From contig JAADEM010000066.1 in assembly GCA_013153405.1 (NCBI GenBank), positions 1-55,620 on the forward strand: a DNA stretch of 55,620 nucleotides. Reading direction: 5' to 3'. The translations under genes and the position numbers were made by a program. The notes beneath the pieces are model-generated. The model saw only the letters and a list, made by a program, of their open reading frames with translations, was not told where the DNA came from and ran no database searches. This document shows positions 38,188-48,178 of the stretch, piece by piece. Every line of letters begins with the position of its first letter. Within the stretch, counting starts at the first letter, position 1. The stretch comes from Chlorobiota bacterium (GTDB taxonomy: Bacteria; Bacteroidota; Bacteroidia; Bacteroidales; Marinilabiliaceae).

Positions 38188-39663
38188 CTACTTTTTAATT
38201 TTTGATACCTTAAATACATAGGCATACATCTCTTCTGTTGTAAAATTATATTTATTTTTATCGGGAACCTCTATTACTAAATTATTCCCTCTGTTTTTCC
38301 ATTTCAGCTTGCCTTTTTGTCCAAGTATTGTAATCTCGGCACCGGGCGCGGCATTTACATCTTTAACAACTATCTCCTTATCACGCCAGAGAGGAGATAT
38401 CACATACAAAGTCTGTCCTTTTTGTGTGAAAAACAATTCCTTTACGGCATATCCCGGTTCCGGATTAATAGTTTGTTTCAGTACGATATCACCACCCAGA
38501 TAATGTTGATCCGGCTTATAATTTCTATTTCCCTTTGACCATTGAACCGGATTTTTCCATTTGTTTGTTCCGTAAATTGCTTCTCCGTTTACTTTCAACC
38601 ATTTCCCCATCTGCAACAAACGTTCCTGCATAATCACAGGAATTTTTCCATGGCCGTCGGGACCGATATCAAGCAGCAGATTTCCTCCATGACTTACAAT
38701 ATCAACAAGCATAAGAATCAATGTTTGACCTGAATTGTAATCCTGAATATCTTCAGCTCTGTTGTAACCAAATGAGAAACCCATGCCCCGACACTCTTCC
38801 CATGGTTTATCCAGTTCGGTAGTAGCTTCGTACTCCGTTGTGTAATATCCTCCGTGTTTTTTTCTGAAACCTTTACCCCATCTGTCATTAATCACAATGG
38901 TATTTGCAACCGGCGATTCATTAAACAACCAGGCAAGAAGCTCTGTTGACCGCCATTTATCAGCTGTCATTTCCCATTCGCCGTCGGGCCAGATAATATC
39001 AGGTTTATATCTGTTTATAAGGTCTTTAAACTGAGGGAACATATGCTCCGACACATATTTATCCCTGTCGAATTTCCACAAAGGATGATACCATTCCATC
39101 AAGGAATAATAAAGGCCGAATTTTATGTCTGTTTTACGAATCGCAGCTTCCAGCTCTCCGATAAGATCACGGTGAGGCCCTATATCCATACTGTTCCAAC
39201 GGAATCCCCTGTCATTTGCTTCTTTACTTGGCCATAAACAATATCCGTCGTGATGTTTTGATGTGAGCACAATATATCTGGCACCGGCATCCTTAAACAA
39301 CTTTGCCCATTCTTCAGGATTAAATAGTTCGGCTTTAAACTCAGGTGCAAACTGATAATAGGTAAAGTCCTTACCATATTTTTTCACATGATAATCATAA
39401 ACCTCGGTTCCGGTAAATTTACCATTACCAAAAAGTGTTTTGTTCTGAAGCCAGAACTGATACCATTCGGTGTATGTACCCTTAGGGCTCCAGGCCGGAA
39501 CCGAATAAATTCCCCAATGAATAAATATCCCGAATTTAGCATCATGAAACCATGGAGCCACAGGCCTTGAGTCTATTGACTCCCAGTCCGGTTCAATTTT
39601 ATTTTGTGCTTTTAACACAAACATTGAACTCAACAACCAAATTACAATTACTGTTTTTTTCAT
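38188..39663 (-). CDS. GH29 alpha-L-fucosidase, exported
   Basis: 491 residues from ATG at 39663, which opens into a signal peptide (MKKTVIVIWLLSSMFVLKAQ). A longer frame from 39717 overlaps the porin gene and is unlikely. The catalytic barrel is recognisable: PWFHDAKFGIFIHWGIYSVP, GARYIVLTSKHHDGYCLWPS, and the nucleophile region YKPDIIWPDGEWEM with the Asp after WP. GH29 enzymes cleave terminal alpha-L-fucose with retention. It lies 35 bases after a porin gene, which may bring substrates through the outer membrane, though there is no SusC/SusD pair. Confidence 0.92.
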   Translation of the reverse strand: MKKTVIVIWLLSSMFVLKAQNKIEPDWESIDSRPVAPWFHDAKFGIFIHWGIYSVPAWSPKGTYTEWYQFWLQNKTLFGNGKFTGTEVYDYHVKKYGKDFTYYQFAPEFKAELFNPEEWAKLFKDAGARYIVLTSKHHDGYCLWPSKEANDRGFRWNSMDIGPHRDLIGELEAAIRKTDIKFGLYYSLMEWYHPLWKFDRDKYVSEHMFPQFKDLINRYKPDIIWPDGEWEMTADKWRSTELLAWLFNESPVANTIVINDRWGKGFRKKHGGYYTTEYEATTELDKPWEECRGMGFSFGYNRAEDIQDYNSGQTLILMLVDIVSHGGNLLLDIGPDGHGKIPVIMQERLLQMGKWLKVNGEAIYGTNKWKNPVQWSKGNRNYKPDQHYLGGDIVLKQTINPEPGYAVKELFFTQKGQTLYVISPLWRDKEIVVKDVNAAPGAEITILGQKGKLKWKNRGNNLVIEVPDKNKYNFTTEEMYAYVFKVSKIKK

Positions 39664-39698
39664 ATTATATATTAAATATTTATCAGCACAATGCTGTA

Positions 39699-40946
39699 CT
39701 AAAATGATACATCCCATTGAATCCTAAACCTGTAATTATTTTCTCTGCTGACAAAATCCTGATTTTCTATATAGGAAAAATCAGCAGAAAGCTTATTCAG
39801 GTGTCCTTTAAAAAACCAGTTAAAACCAAAACTATATTCATTTATATTGTAATCGAAAAACGTATCGTTGCTTACATAAGCATACCTGATAATAAATTCA
39901 AGTGGACCGGGTATAAATTTAACTGCTTCACCGGGGAAATATCCAGCCTGATAATACCCTCCGTATAATCGTGAAATTTGTTCTTCTTTTCTGTCATTTA
40001 TTTTTTTCACATGATTTTCACTAGTAAAAGAAAATCCCCTGTATTTTAACATAAACTCTGCATTATACTGATTTATCAGATATTGCAGTTTTTCACCGAT
40101 TATATATCCGGGCAGTACTCCTCCTCCCTCACTCGAGAACCCGGTATAGGCACTTTCGTTATGAACATAGGCAAATGCTAAAAAACCTTGTGGCTTTGTA
40201 ACTCTGTCGATATCGCAATACGACATCTCTATCGGATGACGAGAAAAGTTCCACTGATAACGAGCAAACCATAAAAATTTTCCATCATCATTCTGAACCA
40301 TTCGTCCATTGCCGTTGAAAAGCCCTAAATTATATGAACCTGATGCCGCCTTACCTTCAAACAAGTCTCCTTTTATCATTATACCAATCTGCCGATCAAC
40401 TGTAAAAAACCTGTTTGATACTGATCTTTCTACAAACTGTTGTTTCCCTGATGAGATGTACCTTTCGGTGTTATAGTGAATTTTCCATTGTCCAAGCTTA
40501 AACTGCAAATATTTCAGACGTGCAAAAGTAAACTCCCAATTCAATAAGTAACCTGATGGAAAATCATACTCAAGATAATATTTATTATACGGTTTGTAAG
40601 CATAACCGCCGACCTTAAGCCTGGCCCGCTGTATGTTAAAAGAGCCGTCGAGTGCATCCTCTTCGGGAATAAAAAACAACGGCTCTTCAGACTGAGATTC
40701 AAACCGGAACTGCATACGCCACTGAACCTGCATCATAAACTTATTATTGAATTCAAGAACCCAACCTCTACTCCCATATGATATATCAATTTTTGACGGG
40801 TTATTATTTCTTGCCATTAAATGTTTTAGCGAATCATTACTGTTTTTTATTAAATCAACAGCGGAGGTGTCCTCCTGGGCTATTCCTTTGTAACTTAAAA
40901 TAAAAACAAGAATAATAACCTGGAATACTTTCACGCAATACAACAT
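39699..40946 (-). CDS. outer-membrane porin of the OprO/OprP (phosphate-selective porin) type
   Basis: 415 residues with a signal peptide (MLYCVKVFQVIILVFILSYK, cut near IAQ) and alternating beta strands rich in Tyr, Trp and Arg (NKFMMQVQWRMQFRFESQSE, FNIQRARLKVGGYAYKPYNK, RYQWNFSRHPIEMSYCDIDR). The last residue is Phe (FRIQWDVSF), the usual barrel-insertion signal. Passage of phosphate cannot be inferred from the family name alone. It heads the porin-fucosidase-SIMPL unit. Confidence 0.8.
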   Translation of the reverse strand: MLYCVKVFQVIILVFILSYKGIAQEDTSAVDLIKNSNDSLKHLMARNNNPSKIDISYGSRGWVLEFNNKFMMQVQWRMQFRFESQSEEPLFFIPEEDALDGSFNIQRARLKVGGYAYKPYNKYYLEYDFPSGYLLNWEFTFARLKYLQFKLGQWKIHYNTERYISSGKQQFVERSVSNRFFTVDRQIGIMIKGDLFEGKAASGSYNLGLFNGNGRMVQNDDGKFLWFARYQWNFSRHPIEMSYCDIDRVTKPQGFLAFAYVHNESAYTGFSSEGGGVLPGYIIGEKLQYLINQYNAEFMLKYRGFSFTSENHVKKINDRKEEQISRLYGGYYQAGYFPGEAVKFIPGPLEFIIRYAYVSNDTFFDYNINEYSFGFNWFFKGHLNKLSADFSYIENQDFVSRENNYRFRIQWDVSF

Positions 40947-41024
40947 TTATCGGTTTATAACTTATATTTTTAAAAACTGAGCCTTGTATAAGGTACAAAA
41001 TTAAAATGTTAAACACAGAAACTA

Positions 41025-43337
41025 TCAAAACGGAATACCGACATTGATATAGAATCTCCAGCGATTATCAGTAAGATTACTTGCGCCCCCTACCCCTACA
41101 GGACCGATAAAACTGTTAATTCCTACTCCGACACCATAGCCAAACATAAACTCGTCACCAATAAAAGTTTGTGGCAGTTGTTCAAAATCGCTTCGTTCAT
41201 ACTCACCATTATACAGGGCATTAGAAAGCAGATAAACATTTAACAGCTTACCTATTGCAATTCTATAGTTCAACGAAAAGGTTACAAAATCCTCGCCGAT
41301 TCTCTCCCTGTAATCAAGTCCATAAAACGGTACATCAAGCCGTCTTGCATTCATTACCGTTCCGCCGATAAATATATGATCAAGATAAGGCACCTTATGA
41401 GTAATAAGGTTACCTCTTAAATCAAGACCTAAAAATGTTTTTGCAGAAACCGGAATATAATGCCGTATACGTAACCCGAACTTAAAATAGTTTTCATCCG
41501 GTATTAAAATTGCTTCCTTTACTATATCATATCCGTCGGGCAAGCCATCGTAGATTTCATATGCATCGATATTAAACGAAGCATTAATTCTTATATCGGA
41601 ACCACGGTTGGAAAAATATTTTTGATCGAGACTGTTATATTCATATTTAAAATCAGCCGTATAAAATCCGTTACCAAATTTATTAACTCCGTTACTGAAG
41701 AGTTCCGGTATTCCGGCTCCGGAACGAAGAGTTATTTTTTTCCATCCGGCACCTGCATAAAAAATATTTTTTGTATTCACCGAATATGCAAATCCGATTT
41801 TAACTTCCGGCTGCAAAAACCTGAAATTACCGTATTCATGTCCGTCTTCGAGATAAATCGGCCAGATGGTTTTTTCGAAACTTCCATTAAAAACTATTGC
41901 AGATTTTCGTTTCTCTCCAAGTGTTTTATAAAAGTCTGCATCAACTCTGGGAGACGCCGAAATATCAGTAGTGAATGACCACTTTGAATTGTTTAAAAGA
42001 AAATTTCTGGCTGTTATGTTAGCTATTAAACCTACATCAAAAACATTATCATACCTTAGAGAAAATCCTGCTTTGTACGGAAATCTTTCTTTTACAAAAA
42101 AGTCTATCTTATAACCTTCATTTTCCTTTGTTAATTCGTATGTAATTTTATCGACAAACCGTGTTCCTATAAGTTTATCAAGACCGGTATTAACATCTTT
42201 AAGTGTTACATAATCACCGACTCTTAAATCTAAATTATCCAAAATGAAATTTTGAGAAAGCTGCTTTGCATGAACAGTTATAGATTTAATAAAAATAGTA
42301 TCCGGATCTGTAAGTTTCTTTTTAACCGGCGGAGGCCCCAGTTTATTGACAGAATCCGCAAGAGCTTTCATTTTACTAAAATATTTTCTGCCAGCCTCTT
42401 CACCTCTCTCTATTATCTTATCGGCAGCATCAAAACTACCTGTAGAATAAGGGTACATATCGGGAGATATCAAGAGGTCGGTGTTTTTTACAGCCTGTAC
42501 CACAACCTGCGTATTGCTTAACATTGCAGCTGTCATAAGAACTTTTACTATACTGTTAAGTTCTTCTATTTTCGGATAATCTCCGTGGCTTACATTTACA
42601 CCTATTATGATATCTGCACCCATTTCACGGCAAACATCTACCGGGAAATTATTTAAAACACCACCATCAACCAGATACATTGAATCGACCTGAACAGGAG
42701 TAAAAACAGAAGGGATAGCCATACTCGCCCGTAAAGCTGTCATTAAGTCCCCCGACTTAAAAATATACTGTTGTCCTGTTATCAGATCGCTGGCAACACA
42801 CCGGAAAGGAATTGGATAATCATCAAAATTCTTAATGCCTGCCACCCGCCACGAATATTGTGATAAAAGCTGTGAAATGCGCTGACCCTGAATCAATCCG
42901 TTAGGAAGTTTCAGCCCGTCTTTTCTTATATCAAATTCAAACTCAAATCTGTTATAATCTTTTTTCTCAAGTGGCTCAACATCATAAAGCGGTATTTTAT
43001 CTGTCATTATTACCGGCCAGTTTATTCCTCTTATTATTGAGTCCAATTCATCGGCAGAGTATCCTATTGCATACAATCCTCCTATAATACTTCCCATGCT
43101 GGTACCCGTAATATAATCGGGTTTTATACCTGCCTTTTCAAGATATTTCAACACTCCGATATGAGCCAGACCTTTTGCTCCGCCACCACTTAATACAAGT
43201 CCTATTTTAGGTCTTCTTTTTAATGTGTCGGTATGTTGAGTTGCGGTATCAACCTGAGATAAACCTGAGGCAACAGGAGAAAACAACAATGCAACCACTA
43301 ATAAAAAAATATATATCCGGATGGCTGCTTTTCTCAT
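41025..43337 (-). CDS. patatin-like phospholipase fused to an outer-membrane barrel
   Basis: 770 residues: a signal peptide, then a patatin domain with the oxyanion loop GLVLSGGGAKGLAHIG, catalytic Ser80 in GTSMG and Asp224 in YLVDGGVLNNF. A POTRA-like segment (about 345-435) precedes a BamA-like barrel ending in FYINVGIPF. This is the PlpD/RssA-type layout of a surface or periplasm-facing lipase anchored by its own barrel. In Pseudomonas, PlpD is a type Vd autotransporter. It appears to be transcribed alone, since the neighbouring gene is 182 bases away. Confidence 0.9.
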   Translation of the reverse strand: MRKAAIRIYIFLLVVALLFSPVASGLSQVDTATQHTDTLKRRPKIGLVLSGGGAKGLAHIGVLKYLEKAGIKPDYITGTSMGSIIGGLYAIGYSADELDSIIRGINWPVIMTDKIPLYDVEPLEKKDYNRFEFEFDIRKDGLKLPNGLIQGQRISQLLSQYSWRVAGIKNFDDYPIPFRCVASDLITGQQYIFKSGDLMTALRASMAIPSVFTPVQVDSMYLVDGGVLNNFPVDVCREMGADIIIGVNVSHGDYPKIEELNSIVKVLMTAAMLSNTQVVVQAVKNTDLLISPDMYPYSTGSFDAADKIIERGEEAGRKYFSKMKALADSVNKLGPPPVKKKLTDPDTIFIKSITVHAKQLSQNFILDNLDLRVGDYVTLKDVNTGLDKLIGTRFVDKITYELTKENEGYKIDFFVKERFPYKAGFSLRYDNVFDVGLIANITARNFLLNNSKWSFTTDISASPRVDADFYKTLGEKRKSAIVFNGSFEKTIWPIYLEDGHEYGNFRFLQPEVKIGFAYSVNTKNIFYAGAGWKKITLRSGAGIPELFSNGVNKFGNGFYTADFKYEYNSLDQKYFSNRGSDIRINASFNIDAYEIYDGLPDGYDIVKEAILIPDENYFKFGLRIRHYIPVSAKTFLGLDLRGNLITHKVPYLDHIFIGGTVMNARRLDVPFYGLDYRERIGEDFVTFSLNYRIAIGKLLNVYLLSNALYNGEYERSDFEQLPQTFIGDEFMFGYGVGVGINSFIGPVGVGGASNLTDNRWRFYINVGIPF

Positions 43338-43519
43338 TTTTGTTCTTTTGTTTACTAAGATAATAATATTATTCCGGTTTCAGTTTTCAGATAAGCACAT
43401 TAAACCTGACTTATGTATCAGAAACCACGAAATGGTTAAATAATGTATAATCCGGATTAAAGTTACAGTGAAAAATGGATTAAAACCGGGATACATTTTA
43501 GCAGAATAAAAAACAATTT

Positions 43520-44269
43520 CTATACACGTTTAACTTTTCTGTTTTTAACAAGAATAACCGAACCATACATATCGGGCATATCCACAAAGTATTCTGGAAT
43601 TGTTTCAGAAAATTCATCCACGGCTTTTTTTACTCCTTCCCAATCGTGATTGTAATCATGAACAATTAAACATCCTCCGGGACTCAGCCTGGGATAGAAG
43701 AATTTAAGCCCGTCAATGGTCGATTGATACAAATCGGCATCAAGATGAACAAATGCAAAAACCTCATCATTCAAGTCCGTAGCTGTTTCAGGAAATATAC
43801 CTTCGCGAACTTCCACGTTATTATTTCCATCTACATACCTTACTACCTCCTCTTTCGATGTGTTGTCGAATTTCACAGTCTGTGGCCTGATAGTTCCATC
43901 GCAATCCTCACGAATAACCTGTTTAGGAAGTCCGGAGAAACTATCGAAAAGATATAGTTTACGTTCAGGTGCCATATGGTGAATCAGTTTTGCCGTATGC
44001 CCCTTATAAACTCCAAGTTCGGCCATACTACCCGGAATTTTCTGTTCCTCTATACGCCTCAGCTGCAGCCATAATGCATAAAACCTGTTTTTATCTCTGA
44101 ATTTTTTTTCATGGTCTGCTATAATTTTTGTGGTTTTTTTCTTTTTCAAATCATTAAGCCACAAATACGGTTTAAATAGCTTATAGGTCCAGTAACTCCA
44201 GAAATAACTTAACAAAAGCCATACAATGACATTTAAAAGCACCAGGTTAAGAAATTGAAATATAGTCAT
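43520..44269 (-). CDS. TylF/MycF-family O-methyltransferase with an N-terminal membrane anchor
   Basis: 249 residues. An N-terminal hydrophobic helix (about 5-25) is followed by a class I methyltransferase with SMAELGVYKGHTAKLIHH (SAM-binding), KLYLFDSFSGLPK and the metal-binding FVHLDADLYQSTIDGLKFF, then LSPGGCLIVHDYN. TylF-type enzymes methylate sugars, for example on macrolides or surface glycans. The added membrane helix suggests a surface-polysaccharide or lipid-linked substrate (inference). Confidence 0.82.
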   Translation of the reverse strand: MTIFQFLNLVLLNVIVWLLLSYFWSYWTYKLFKPYLWLNDLKKKKTTKIIADHEKKFRDKNRFYALWLQLRRIEEQKIPGSMAELGVYKGHTAKLIHHMAPERKLYLFDSFSGLPKQVIREDCDGTIRPQTVKFDNTSKEEVVRYVDGNNNVEVREGIFPETATDLNDEVFAFVHLDADLYQSTIDGLKFFYPRLSPGGCLIVHDYNHDWEGVKKAVDEFSETIPEYFVDMPDMYGSVILVKNRKVKRV

Positions 44270-44301
44270 AAGAGAGGGTAATTAGGTTTTAACAAACAGT
44301 G

Positions 44302-45153
44302 TTACTGAATAATATTATCTATTTCGGAAAGATCAAAAGGTTTACCCGGCTTTATTCCTTTGTCCGTTTTTATCAGAGTACAGCATTCATTGTACAAATC
44401 ATGTTCAAAGAAAAGAACATATCCGTTTTCATATGCTTCGTTAAGCAATTTTTTCTTCTCTTCTATCGAAATCAGAGGATAAAGATCGTAAGCTGAAACC
44501 CAGGGTAGAGGAATATTGGCCATAAGCGGTATCAAATCTGCACCGTATATTACTTTTGTGTTTTTATAAGTAATTACCGGAACTATCATTCCCGGTGTAT
44601 GTCCGTTAAATATACGAAACTCTATTCCGGGAATGTATTCACCTTCTTCTTCTATTATTTTAAGTTTTCCGGCCTCTTTTACGGGCATCATATCTTCAGG
44701 GAAATAAACAGCACCCTCACGAATATTCGGATTAAGATAGTTACTCCACTGAGCTTTGGTTGTCCAGTGTCTGGCATTGGAAAATAAAAGTTTAAGGTTC
44801 CCTTCACTGTCACGTATGACATGCCCACCGTCATGATCAAAATGAAGATGAGTAAGAATAACATCTGTTATCTCCTCAGGAGAATAACCGGCCTCGTTCA
44901 GAGAGCCCAAAAGTGTTGCATCTCCGTTCAGCCTGTAATAAGAATAAAATTTCTCACTTTGTTTATTGCCGATACCGGTATCAATAAGAATCCTTCTGTC
45001 GCCTGTATCAACCAACAGGCTCCGCATTGTGAGATTACAGTAATTATCGTCATCGGCCGGATACTGTTTTTGCCACATAACTTTCGGAATTACTCCAAAT
45101 GTTGCACCTCCGTCAGTCATCAGGTTTTCTGTTTCAATTTTGTATAGTTTCAT
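44302..45153 (-). CDS. metallo-beta-lactamase-fold hydrolase
   Basis: 283 residues with the metal-binding motif LTHLHFDHDGG and later ligands FNGHTPGMIVPV, VIYGADLIP and FEHDLYN. The layout fits lactonase- or glyoxalase-like members of the family rather than a drug-hydrolysing beta-lactamase. The substrate is not predictable. It lies 32 bases before the TylF-type gene on the same strand and is divergent from mpl. Confidence 0.85.
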   Translation of the reverse strand: MKLYKIETENLMTDGGATFGVIPKVMWQKQYPADDDNYCNLTMRSLLVDTGDRRILIDTGIGNKQSEKFYSYYRLNGDATLLGSLNEAGYSPEEITDVILTHLHFDHDGGHVIRDSEGNLKLLFSNARHWTTKAQWSNYLNPNIREGAVYFPEDMMPVKEAGKLKIIEEEGEYIPGIEFRIFNGHTPGMIVPVITYKNTKVIYGADLIPLMANIPLPWVSAYDLYPLISIEEKKKLLNEAYENGYVLFFEHDLYNECCTLIKTDKGIKPGKPFDLSEIDNIIQ

Positions 45154-45201
45154 ATTTTTAATATTTCAAATAATACGGAATCACAAAGTGTTTTTCTTTT
45201 T

Positions 45202-45209
45202 TATCTTTG
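45202..45209 (+). promoter_or_regulatory. -7 box for mpl
   Basis: TATCTTTG, a perfect TAnnTTTG element, 38 bases before the ATG at 45248. A -33 TTTG is not obvious. Confidence 0.5.
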
Positions 45210-45247
45210 AGAATCAAATTTAAGAAAATAGAGTTAAGAAACATATT

Positions 45248-46612
45248 ATGAAAGTTCATTTCATTGCCATAGGCGGAAGTGCCATGCACAATCTTGCCAT
45301 CGCTTTACATAAAAAAGGATATAAAATAACCGGATCGGATGATGAAATATTTGAACCGTCAAAGTCAAGGTTGCAGATGCACAGATTGCTTCCTGAAAAA
45401 CAGGGCTGGTACCCGGAAAACATTACTCCTGATACAGACGCGGTGATATTGGGTATGCATGCCCGGAAAGATAATCCGGAACTGCAAAAAGCCCTGAAAA
45501 TTGGAGTAAAGGTTTATTCATATCCCGAATATTTGTATGAACAGACAAAAAATAAAAAACGGATTGTCATTGGCGGAAGCCATGGTAAAACGACCATAAC
45601 TTCGATGATAATGCATGTGTTGAAATCATGCGGATTACAGCTTGATTACATGGTTGGTGCCCAGCTCGAAGGTTTTGATACAATGGTAAACCTCGAAGAA
45701 AACAATAAAATAGCAGTATTCGAAGGTGATGAATATCTTTCGTCTCCTATCGATCTTACTCCTAAATTCCTTTGGTATAAACCACACATAGCTTTACTAT
45801 CAGGGATTGCCTGGGATCACATAAATGTTTTTCCTACCCGGGAAAATTACCTTGAACAGTTTGGTAAATTTGCCAATACCATTACCGACGATGGAACTCT
45901 GATTTATTACGATGGAGATCCCGAGCTGGTAAAAATAGCAGATAAACAAAAATCAAGGATAAAAACCATTTCTTATAATGCATTGAATTATACTGTAGAT
46001 AAAGGTAGTACAGTCGTGCACTTCGATGGTGAAAATTATCCTTTGAACATTTTCGGAAATCACAACCTGCAAAACCTCAACGGAGCACGTTTGGTATGTA
46101 ATGAACTTGGCATCGATAACGATGAATTCCTTAATGCCATGCAATCGTTTAAAGGTGCCGCAAAACGACTTCAGTTACTCGAATCTTCCGATAATTGTAA
46201 CATCTATCTCGACTTTGCCCACTCACCTTCAAAATTAAAAGCAACTACTGAAGCCGTAAAATCACAATATCCCGGAAGAGAACTTATTGCCTGTATGGAA
46301 CTTCATACATTCAGCAGTCTGAACAAAAAATTTCTTTCAAATTACAACGAAACAATGGAGGCAGCAGATAAAGCTTTTGTATATTTTAATCCTGAAGTTA
46401 TAAAACACAAACAACTTCCTCCCATTTCAGAAAAAGAGGTTGCCAAAGCCTTCGGACATTCATCTTTACAGGTATTTACCGATAGTTCAAAACTTGTGGA
46501 TGAGCTCAAAAGTATTAACTTTAATAATAAAAATCTTTTAATTATGACATCGGGCAACTTTTCAGGAGTAGACATAAAAGAACTGGCAAAAACACTGATC
46601 GCACATAAATAA
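45248..46612 (+). CDS. mpl: Mpl, UDP-MurNAc:L-Ala-gamma-D-Glu-meso-DAP ligase
   Basis: 454 residues, a Mur-ligase with the N-terminal Rossmann motif HFIAIGGSAMHNLAIAL, the ATP-binding loop VIGGSHGKTTITSM, and later EGDEYLSSPIDLTPKF and LDFAHSPSKLKATTEAV. Mpl attaches the recycled tripeptide to UDP-MurNAc in peptidoglycan recycling. The pattern fits Mpl better than MurC. Final separation from MurC would need an alignment. Confidence 0.88.
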   Translation: MKVHFIAIGGSAMHNLAIALHKKGYKITGSDDEIFEPSKSRLQMHRLLPEKQGWYPENITPDTDAVILGMHARKDNPELQKALKIGVKVYSYPEYLYEQTKNKKRIVIGGSHGKTTITSMIMHVLKSCGLQLDYMVGAQLEGFDTMVNLEENNKIAVFEGDEYLSSPIDLTPKFLWYKPHIALLSGIAWDHINVFPTRENYLEQFGKFANTITDDGTLIYYDGDPELVKIADKQKSRIKTISYNALNYTVDKGSTVVHFDGENYPLNIFGNHNLQNLNGARLVCNELGIDNDEFLNAMQSFKGAAKRLQLLESSDNCNIYLDFAHSPSKLKATTEAVKSQYPGRELIACMELHTFSSLNKKFLSNYNETMEAADKAFVYFNPEVIKHKQLPPISEKEVAKAFGHSSLQVFTDSSKLVDELKSINFNNKNLLIMTSGNFSGVDIKELAKTLIAHK

Positions 46613-46675
46613 AATTTACTGTAACTTATTCTTATTCCAAAGCGTCATATTTAAAACACAAATAAACCCCAAGCT

Positions 46676-47695
46676 ATGAAAAAAAACATGTTTTATATTC
46701 TGGTCGCTTTACTTACTGTAAACACCGGAACTTCTTATTCTCAGGAAATACGAAGTTCTGTAAACAAAACTTTCAAAAATATTAGCAATGTTGATGTTGA
46801 AGGTGCATTCTGTGATGTTTACATAACAGGAGAAAACCGAAATGATGTAATTTTTACCGGCGAGATCGTTTCACCTAAAGATTACGATATCTTAATTAAT
46901 TATGAAACTATCGACGGAACCCTTAAAATCTGGATAAAAAAACCTCGCTCAGTCAGAGGCAAAACAAAAGGGAAAATCCAGTTAATCATCCCACATAATA
47001 TAAATATTAATGTTACTAATTCAAGCGGCAGCATCACGGTAGAGAATATAAGTAAATCAAACATAAAACTCACTTCTGCTTCCGGCAGCATTCATGTAAG
47101 AAACATTGATACCGATATAACAATGACTACCTCTTCAGGAGGTATTTCGGTAAAGGATGTTACCGGTGATACACATATCACCACAACATCTGGCAGTATA
47201 AACGTATCGGGATTAAACGGTAGTTTATACAGTGTATCATCATCCGGAAACCAAAAAATAGAAGGCGTAAAAGGTAACGTAAAGATTACTTCATCCTCCG
47301 GAAGCATTCATATGAATATGATTAACGGAAATATAAATGCCAGGACTGCATCCGGTAGTATTATGGTTGAACAGGCAAACGGAAACATGATTGCTATGTC
47401 CTCGTCGGGAAGTATTAAACTTGATAATATAACAGGAACTATTAATCTGATTACCACAAGCGGAAGCCAAAGAGGTTCCGGCATAAAACTTACCGGAGAC
47501 TCATCTTTTAAATCATCATCGGGAAGTGTAAACATGGAACTTCTTAATGATATCTATGAACTGAACTTTGAAATTTATTCCTCTTCCGGAGATATTTATG
47601 CCAAAGGAACAAAAGCAACGCACAAACTTATTAAAGGAAACGGCCCGATAAAAGTTTACGGCAAAACATCATCCGGAAACCAAAGCTATAAATAG
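46676..47695 (+). CDS. exported DUF4097-type beta-repeat protein
   Basis: 339 residues with a signal peptide (MKKNMFYILVALLTVNTGTS). The body is a ladder of short repeats of about 18-22 residues, each holding a Ser-Ser/Ala-Ser-Gly core (SASGSIHV, TTSGSINV, SSSGSIHM, TASGSIMV, SSSGSIKL, SSSGSVNM). This fits the DUF4097 single-stranded right-handed beta-solenoid. It is probably periplasmic or surface-attached. Function is unknown. It starts 63 bases after mpl. Confidence 0.82.
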   Translation: MKKNMFYILVALLTVNTGTSYSQEIRSSVNKTFKNISNVDVEGAFCDVYITGENRNDVIFTGEIVSPKDYDILINYETIDGTLKIWIKKPRSVRGKTKGKIQLIIPHNININVTNSSGSITVENISKSNIKLTSASGSIHVRNIDTDITMTTSSGGISVKDVTGDTHITTTSGSINVSGLNGSLYSVSSSGNQKIEGVKGNVKITSSSGSIHMNMINGNINARTASGSIMVEQANGNMIAMSSSGSIKLDNITGTINLITTSGSQRGSGIKLTGDSSFKSSSGSVNMELLNDIYELNFEIYSSSGDIYAKGTKATHKLIKGNGPIKVYGKTSSGNQSYK

Positions 47696-47701
47696 AATTT
47701 G

Positions 47702-47924
47702 TGTCCGATTTGGTCAGGCAGGCCTGTCTGAATGGATTTCTCCCAGGCAGGCTTCTTCGCTCACGCTCATACCAATGACGGAATTACTTAAAGCATTGAT
47801 TGTCAATAAGACTTATACGTCATTGCGAACCCCCGTTTTATGGGGTGAAGCAATCTCAGAATGGTCGAGATCACCTGTCCGACCAGATCAGGCGGCTCCT
47901 TCGCTCGCACTCATCACGATGACG
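47702..47924 (+). repeat. intergenic palindromic repeat, two partial copies
   Basis: The 483-base gap between the DUF4097 gene and yifB contains no convincing gene. It holds two related elements: 47750-47780 and 47894-47924 match at about 25 of 31 bases, both with the core CTTCGCTC and ending ATGACG. At 47819-47857 stands GTCATTGCGAAC with GAAGCAATCTC, the outer and inner parts of a palindromic repeat family common in bacterial intergenic DNA. An open frame of about 100 codons over this stretch is an artefact of the repeat. Confidence 0.6.
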
Positions 47925-48178
47925 ATGATATTCCGTCATTTCCTCATTATGCCACAAAAATTTGGGGAGAATTCTCGGAATAACGAATTTCCGGACATCC
48001 TCAAAGTTTGGGTTAAAGAAATAAAATTCAGATATTCTGTTTCCGGACAACTGCCTGTTTCCTCAGGCATTAAAAAGACTATGCCTTAATAAAACTAAAA
48101 CAGATAAAATACATTGTCAGCTAATTTGGGTTGAATAATACTGAGGATTTTCATAAATTACCTGTAAATCCCTCTATT

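Noticed and set aside
45248-46612. Assignment of the Mur ligase as MurC
   Set aside because: The N-terminal and substrate-binding motifs and the isolated location outside a mur/fts cluster fit Mpl better.
47775-48089. Open frame of 104 codons on the plus strand in the gap before yifB
   Set aside because: It runs through the palindromic repeat, has no recognisable domain, and its codons follow the repeat units, so it is an artefact.
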